Below are positions 9,479-16,211 of a DNA stretch of 16,211 nucleotides, piece by piece. Position 1 is the stretch's first letter, and every line of letters begins with the position of its first letter. Origin of the DNA: Mucor racemosus (taxonomy: Eukaryota > Mucoromycota > Mucoromycetes > Mucorales > Mucoraceae). The notes beneath the pieces were generated by a model, which saw nothing but the letters and a program-made list of their open reading frames with translations, had not been told where the DNA came from and made no database searches. The stretch is from contig JAPEHQ010000045.1 in NCBI GenBank assembly GCA_027405735.1, positions 1 through 16,211 on the forward strand, given 5' to 3'. Both the position numbers and the translations under genes were made by a program.

Positions 9479-12400
9479 TCAGGGGTGGTTTTTTTGGATA
9501 ATTTTTGGACCCCCTAAACCTTGTAATTGTCAATCCTGTTTTGTTTTGTTTTTTCTTTTTGTAGTTTTAACAATTTGGAGAATTTTCATATTTTTTTTAC
9601 AAAAGTATCGCTAGGAATCAGGCAACCAAGTTTTCTGGGGTAAAATTGGCTGCTGAAAACGAATCTGCAATTCATTTTATTGCATCTATCAATTTCGCCG
9701 AGTGAAATGTCAAAAGAGTCTGTATAAATAATCTTGCCAGAATATTACACTTTTATTAACAATATATCCTTTGGATGTATTTATATACATTAATTATAAC
9801 TATTACTAGGGTTTTACTATCTAAGAATATGATGTAAGTCAGTAATCCGCATTGATTTACTGTAACACTAATTATAGACTGTGACCTTGGATGTGAGACC
9901 TAGGATGAGTATTGACATAACACCGAGATTTTTGTGGTATAAACTCTGCTGGATTCTAGTATATACGCCTATGGCAACCCTTAAATTTCATTAGAAAGTC
10001 TTGAACACATAATAAAAGTTGTTAAACAATTTATTACACACACTTTGATGTATAATTCTAAACGTTAAGTATAGTGTCGTATATTTTCATGTTTGATAAA
10101 TAATACTTAAAAAAGAATACAATTAAAGCAGAATGAGTAATGAGTAATGAATCAGTTCTTCAACTGTATAATAAAAACAAGATATTGTTTATTTAGATAT
10201 AAAAGTACGGCTTTTTATATTGATTTGACATTGCAATCCTGAAATGTAATTAAAGACACTATTGAACCATTAGATCTGTTTGATAGTAATCTATGGATTG
10301 AAATGAATCAATCATAATTTAACCGTTCTTGCAGAACTTGTGAGTTGCCTTGTTTTAATGCTGCGCTAAATGTGCTTGTTGGATGTTGATTTGATAGCTA
10401 CTTGATTGATTAACCGCTGGGATAAAATAATGTGGTGTCATAATTGAGGCCTAAGCGTTCTTGGTAATTACTAGATTAAACTTAGTACGCTAGGAGTTTC
10501 GTATATCCGATATCAAGACTTTGAACTTCAATACATGCCGTACAATCAATAGATTGTAAGATGTATTGATGCTGTAGAAAGTGATAACATATTATGGTAC
10601 TACGTGATGGCATACAACATACTACTGTAGTATATGATTCATATTTTTGTCAATGGTCACTCTTCCAAAAAAAAAAAAGCCGAACAATCTCCGGAAGCGG
10701 CCATCTAATAATATTTCCAGGCTTTAAATTTTTAGAAAAAATTACCGGACAGCCCGGACGCTGTTGTTTAAATATCCCAAGCAGCTATAAGATGCAGGTA
10801 TCGAAATTTCATACAAAAATTAAGATTCGACTATATTGCTATCAATTACTCAAAGGCTTATTTTAAGTAAAGCATAAATACAACCTACAACATTATTAGC
10901 CTAATAACAGATTTAACTTGAAAAGTATAAGATGATACAAACGAATTCAAAAAAAGTCCATAAAATCACAAATTTAAAGGATTTATATATAAAAGCACTA
11001 CGGCCGACCTGTGCTGCACAAGATGATTTTGTTGTGCCCAGGTGAACTGCACACTATTATGGCCTGATGAGTTGTTGCTTCCACTTAATAATGGCTGAAA
11101 GGATAACAAGATGCACATGGGCACAACAAAAGAAACTGCACACGAGCATAATAAAAAGCCTGTATGTGCAGAACTATAGATTCTGTCCGTGTGCATGACA
11201 TTAATCCCATGTGTGCATAATAGTAGAATTCCTTAAAAGCATATCATTGCCTTCGATTTGATCTGGTAATCAAGAAATACGTCCAACAATACAGTAGTAA
11301 TAAATAATGATATCTAATCTTAGAATGCGGTTAAATGAAAATATCAGTCTCTAATATAGACTGCTACCTATATGCCAACGTACCTGAGATGCTCAACTTT
11401 AATCTAAAGCTATGTTCCTAAAAATATCCAATCTTTCGTAGTTGGCAAATTTGAATGATGCAGAAATGGCCAGCTTAAAATTGAGAAAGCGCATTTGAAA
11501 TGAAAATAAGTCGAGAAAGTACTAAGGTATTGCAATAATGGATATTAAGTAAAGTCTAGATTATTTTTCATTCTCTACCAGGATATTTAGTTTTTGGATG
11601 GCTGTAAAGACTTTTTTTTATTTTTTTATAAATTTTGTGAGAGCACTTTTTCTGTTATAGAAATCCATGAAGGGATGACTGGTATGCAAAACTAGAACCA
11701 TAGGATAGTACTCATTAGCGTCTATCCAACGAATTTTACCTCGTCAAAAAATATTGATTTTTCATCGAGAAAATTGAGATTGAATGATTGATTTTTGGTG
11801 ATACTACAAAAAAGGATCCATTTTGGACGAGGATATTATACAAGGAAAAATTTTCGGTTTTACAAAAAAAAGATTAAAAAAATGTATATCCCCACAAAAA
11901 ATAGGGCTACAGCTACGTGTAAATACTCATTCTGTAGATAATTTTGTTGCGCATAATGTGAAAATAAAATATTTCAGGGTTGCATTTGAATAAAGAGTAC
12001 TTTTTGATCAAAAACTGTTGAAATTTAATATTAAATTTACTAGAGATTTTATGAGAAAAATATTTTCAAAACCTACACAGTTCGATTTAAAATTAAAAAC
12101 TGAACCTGAAACATTTAATACGCTAGTTCAACTTACTATGCATTTTTGTGAGTAATTAAACATACAAGGATTTTTTTGGATTTTTTTGGATTTTTTTTCC
12201 ATTTGAACACTTTTTGGATTCAAGCTCAGTTACATGTGCATATCTGATTATACAATTTTATATGGTCATATTCAAAATCGGAGCGTGCCCCCATTTCAAT
12301 AGATAATCATGAAATAAAAAATGTAGGGCTATACTTGATATGCTACAGAATATTGACAAAAGACTTATTTCTATTCATGCTGATTTCTCAGCGAGCATAA

Positions 12401-12550
12401 GGGCTTCAAAAGTGAAACATTTGCTTTTACCCCGCTTAAAAACTCAACCTAAGATGGCAAATATCTCGAGATTTTAATAAGCTTGTTGCACTTAAATGCT
12501 GCTTAGCAAAATCTTCTTGTTTTTTCAATGTTTTATTATATATTAAAATT
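9479..12550. repeat. Monomer copy 4 (3072 bp)
   Basis: Identical to copies 2 and 3 at every block compared. Internal features of copy 2 recur at +6144. Confidence 0.97.
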
Positions 12551-15500
12551 TCAGGGGTGGTTTTTTTGGATAATTTTTGGACCCCCTAAACCTTGTAATT
12601 GTCAATCCTGTTTTGTTTTGTTTTTTCTTTTTGTAGTTTTAACAATTTGGAGAATTTTCATATTTTTTTTACAAAAGTATCGCTAGGAATCAGGCAACCA
12701 AGTTTTCTGGGGTAAAATTGGCTGCTGAAAACGAATCTGCAATTCATTTTATTGCATCTATCAATTTCGCCGAGTGAAATGTCAAAAGAGTCTGTATAAA
12801 TAATCTTGCCAGAATATTACACTTTTATTAACAATATATCCTTTGGATGTATTTATATACATTAATTATAACTATTACTAGGGTTTTACTATCTAAGAAT
12901 ATGATGTAAGTCAGTAATCCGCATTGATTTACTGTAACACTAATTATAGACTGTGACCTTGGATGTGAGACCTAGGATGAGTATTGACATAACACCGAGA
13001 TTTTTGTGGTATAAACTCTGCTGGATTCTAGTATATACGCCTATGGCAACCCTTAAATTTCATTAGAAAGTCTTGAACACATAATAAAAGTTGTTAAACA
13101 ATTTATTACACACACTTTGATGTATAATTCTAAACGTTAAGTATAGTGTCGTATATTTTCATGTTTGATAAATAATACTTAAAAAAGAATACAATTAAAG
13201 CAGAATGAGTAATGAGTAATGAATCAGTTCTTCAACTGTATAATAAAAACAAGATATTGTTTATTTAGATATAAAAGTACGGCTTTTTATATTGATTTGA
13301 CATTGCAATCCTGAAATGTAATTAAAGACACTATTGAACCATTAGATCTGTTTGATAGTAATCTATGGATTGAAATGAATCAATCATAATTTAACCGTTC
13401 TTGCAGAACTTGTGAGTTGCCTTGTTTTAATGCTGCGCTAAATGTGCTTGTTGGATGTTGATTTGATAGCTACTTGATTGATTAACCGCTGGGATAAAAT
13501 AATGTGGTGTCATAATTGAGGCCTAAGCGTTCTTGGTAATTACTAGATTAAACTTAGTACGCTAGGAGTTTCGTATATCCGATATCAAGACTTTGAACTT
13601 CAATACATGCCGTACAATCAATAGATTGTAAGATGTATTGATGCTGTAGAAAGTGATAACATATTATGGTACTACGTGATGGCATACAACATACTACTGT
13701 AGTATATGATTCATATTTTTGTCAATGGTCACTCTTCCAAAAAAAAAAAAGCCGAACAATCTCCGGAAGCGGCCATCTAATAATATTTCCAGGCTTTAAA
13801 TTTTTAGAAAAAATTACCGGACAGCCCGGACGCTGTTGTTTAAATATCCCAAGCAGCTATAAGATGCAGGTATCGAAATTTCATACAAAAATTAAGATTC
13901 GACTATATTGCTATCAATTACTCAAAGGCTTATTTTAAGTAAAGCATAAATACAACCTACAACATTATTAGCCTAATAACAGATTTAACTTGAAAAGTAT
14001 AAGATGATACAAACGAATTCAAAAAAAGTCCATAAAATCACAAATTTAAAGGATTTATATATAAAAGCACTACGGCCGACCTGTGCTGCACAAGATGATT
14101 TTGTTGTGCCCAGGTGAACTGCACACTATTATGGCCTGATGAGTTGTTGCTTCCACTTAATAATGGCTGAAAGGATAACAAGATGCACATGGGCACAACA
14201 AAAGAAACTGCACACGAGCATAATAAAAAGCCTGTATGTGCAGAACTATAGATTCTGTCCGTGTGCATGACATTAATCCCATGTGTGCATAATAGTAGAA
14301 TTCCTTAAAAGCATATCATTGCCTTCGATTTGATCTGGTAATCAAGAAATACGTCCAACAATACAGTAGTAATAAATAATGATATCTAATCTTAGAATGC
14401 GGTTAAATGAAAATATCAGTCTCTAATATAGACTGCTACCTATATGCCAACGTACCTGAGATGCTCAACTTTAATCTAAAGCTATGTTCCTAAAAATATC
14501 CAATCTTTCGTAGTTGGCAAATTTGAATGATGCAGAAATGGCCAGCTTAAAATTGAGAAAGCGCATTTGAAATGAAAATAAGTCGAGAAAGTACTAAGGT
14601 ATTGCAATAATGGATATTAAGTAAAGTCTAGATTATTTTTCATTCTCTACCAGGATATTTAGTTTTTGGATGGCTGTAAAGACTTTTTTTTATTTTTTTA
14701 TAAATTTTGTGAGAGCACTTTTTCTGTTATAGAAATCCATGAAGGGATGACTGGTATGCAAAACTAGAACCATAGGATAGTACTCATTAGCGTCTATCCA
14801 ACGAATTTTACCTCGTCAAAAAATATTGATTTTTCATCGAGAAAATTGAGATTGAATGATTGATTTTTGGTGATACTACAAAAAAGGATCCATTTTGGAC
14901 GAGGATATTATACAAGGAAAAATTTTCGGTTTTACAAAAAAAAGATTAAAAAAATGTATATCCCCACAAAAAATAGGGCTACAGCTACGTGTAAATACTC
15001 ATTCTGTAGATAATTTTGTTGCGCATAATGTGAAAATAAAATATTTCAGGGTTGCATTTGAATAAAGAGTACTTTTTGATCAAAAACTGTTGAAATTTAA
15101 TATTAAATTTACTAGAGATTTTATGAGAAAAATATTTTCAAAACCTACACAGTTCGATTTAAAATTAAAAACTGAACCTGAAACATTTAATACGCTAGTT
15201 CAACTTACTATGCATTTTTGTGAGTAATTAAACATACAAGGATTTTTTTGGATTTTTTTGGATTTTTTTTCCATTTGAACACTTTTTGGATTCAAGCTCA
15301 GTTACATGTGCATATCTGATTATACAATTTTATATGGTCATATTCAAAATCGGAGCGTGCCCCCATTTCAATAGATAATCATGAAATAAAAAATGTAGGG
15401 CTATACTTGATATGCTACAGAATATTGACAAAAGACTTATTTCTATTCATGCTGATTTCTCAGCGAGCATAAGGGCTTCAAAAGTGAAACATTTGCTTTT

Positions 15501-15586
15501 ACCCCGCTTAAAAACTCAACCTAAGATGGCAAATATCTCGAGATTTAATAAGCTTGTTGCACTTAAATGCTGCTTAGCAAAATCTT
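12551..15586. repeat. Monomer copy 5, merging into the diverged right flank
   Basis: Identical to the preceding copies up to about 15543. One T is then missing from the gagatttt run (gagattta here), and identity continues to 15586 (aaaatctt). After that the sequence diverges, so this copy is about 36 bases short of a full period. Internal features of copy 2 recur at +9216 up to that point. Confidence 0.95.
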
Positions 15587-16211
15587 GTTTTTTTTGTTAT
15601 AATATTGTATTAGATTTAAAATTTCAGGACCCCCTTTTAATAGTCAACCTGTTGTGGTGTTGTGTCTTTTTGTAATTTTACTATTTGGAGAATTTTAATA
15701 TTTTTTACAAAAGTATCGCTAGGAATCAGGCAACCAAGTTAAAATTAAGGAAAACGAATCTGCATATTTGTTTTTTGCATCAATTTCGCCGAGTGAAATG
15801 TCAAAAGAGTCTGTATAAATAAGAGAATATTAAATTTTCATTAACAATATATATTTGGATTTTAATTTTGCATATTTACTGTATATACTAAAGAAATGAT
15901 GTAAAAGTAATCCGCATTGAAAAAAGTGCTCAGTAATTATTTTATATTAAAGTGTATTACATGAGTGCTCCAAAACAAGTAAATTTTATGTATTATAAAT
16001 GTGTTAGTATAGCCTTAATTTAAATTTGTTAGAGATATGAGCCTCAAAGGTTTTAACTTGTAGCAGTGAAATACGTAAAAAATCTGAAATATCAGCACTG
16101 AAGAATTAGTATTGCCTGCAAAAATAGGATATTTCCGGATACTCGTTTTTGGATTAAATTGAACATCTCAGGTACATTTGCATATAGCTTTTTTTTAGAA
16201 AAAATTACCGG
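15587..16211. repeat. Diverged, internally deleted monomer, right flank of the array
   Basis: From 15587 to 15920 the sequence follows the start of the monomer in the correct order but is shorter, with four perfectly conserved blocks (15701-15740, 15750-15764, 15779-15822, 15906-15920) separated by changed and shortened sequence. After 15920 about 2 kb of the monomer is missing. Weaker but collinear similarity then resumes to the far end of the monomer: 16016-16041 resembles 2810-2839 (taat..aaattt..agagat..tgag), and 16146-16185 resembles 2995-3027 (tttttggatt..ctcag.tacat.tgcatat). The last 20 bases match a different part of the monomer. This is a shorter relative of the 3072-bp unit, either an old array edge or a separate monomer class. 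Confidence 0.8.
16192..16211. repeat. Edge match to the G+C-richer island (20 bases)
   Basis: The final 20 bases, tttttagaaaaaattaccgg, are identical to 1513-1532 in copy 1 and the matching place in each later copy. They follow sequence that corresponds to the far end of the monomer (around 3027), so they are out of normal order. The match runs to the window edge and may extend beyond it. This indicates either a rearranged next monomer or a separately dispersed short element. Confidence 0.6.

Larger units (their letters stand above)
265..15586. repeat. Tandem array of five 3.07-kb monomers (satellite/macrosatellite-like)
   Basis: Landmarks recur with a spacing of exactly 3072 bases through copies 2 to 5, for example the ggggtgg block at 3338, 6410, 9482 and 12554. 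Every stretch I compared between these copies is identical. The spacing from copy 1 to copy 2 is 3070 before a T run near 335, 3071 after it, and 3072 after an A run near 1452, so copy 1 lacks two homopolymer bases in total. No gene family is recognisable inside the monomer. Homogeneous head-to-tail copies of a long non-coding unit are typical of satellite DNA kept uniform by unequal exchange or recent amplification. A collapsed or over-expanded assembly, or a rolling-circle concatemer, would look the same. The repeat itself is certain; its biological class is inference. Confidence 0.97.

Noticed and set aside
265..15586. CRISPR array or LTR retrotransposon
   Set aside because: The repeats are contiguous 3-kb units without spacers, and there are no cas-like, gag or pol frames, no primer-binding site and no paired terminal repeats.

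Overview
This window is almost entirely one long tandem repeat with no gene I can support. A monomer of 3072 bp is repeated head to tail about five times (roughly 265-15586), and copies 2 to 5 look identical base for base wherever I compared them. Copy 1 differs only by one T missing in a T run and one A missing in an A run. The array is flanked on both sides by diverged, rearranged relatives of the same monomer: 1-264 on the left and about 15587-16211 on the right.

The sequence is strongly A+T-rich (roughly 70% by eye), with stops dense in all six frames. The longest open frames are 87-90 codons, about what chance gives at this composition. I see no rRNA, tRNA, spliceosomal RNA, histone gene, transposase or reverse transcriptase, and no bacterial operon layout. 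A long non-coding monomer in a homogeneous core with degenerate edges fits a eukaryotic nuclear satellite (a macrosatellite) better than a prokaryotic replicon. The species cannot be named from the sequence, and an assembly artefact or a multimerised circle remains possible.

Monomer layout, in copy 2 coordinates (3335-6406; add 3072 for each later copy): a T-rich stretch; four short blocks that stay identical in the diverged right flank, one of which contains a TATAAATA box (3449-3711); a featureless stretch with a small 7-bp repeat and hairpins (3712-4522); a 12-base A run and a G+C-richer island (4523-4654); a TATA-like box leading into a TGCAC/GTGCA-rich fold-back module (4840-5082); about 900 bp with little recognisable structure; a triple GGATTTTTTT repeat (6024-6053); and a bulged hairpin followed by a block rich in islands shared with the left flank (6178-6406). 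The motif TTTTTGGAT recurs five times per monomer, always on the + strand.

The most informative observations are three. The homogeneous block is almost exactly five monomers long, and its two edges fall within about 36 bp of the same monomer position. The diverged flanks keep short, perfectly conserved islands separated by length-variable sequence, as expected if parts of the monomer are constrained. The window ends in a 20-base match to the G+C-richer island of the monomer, out of its normal order.
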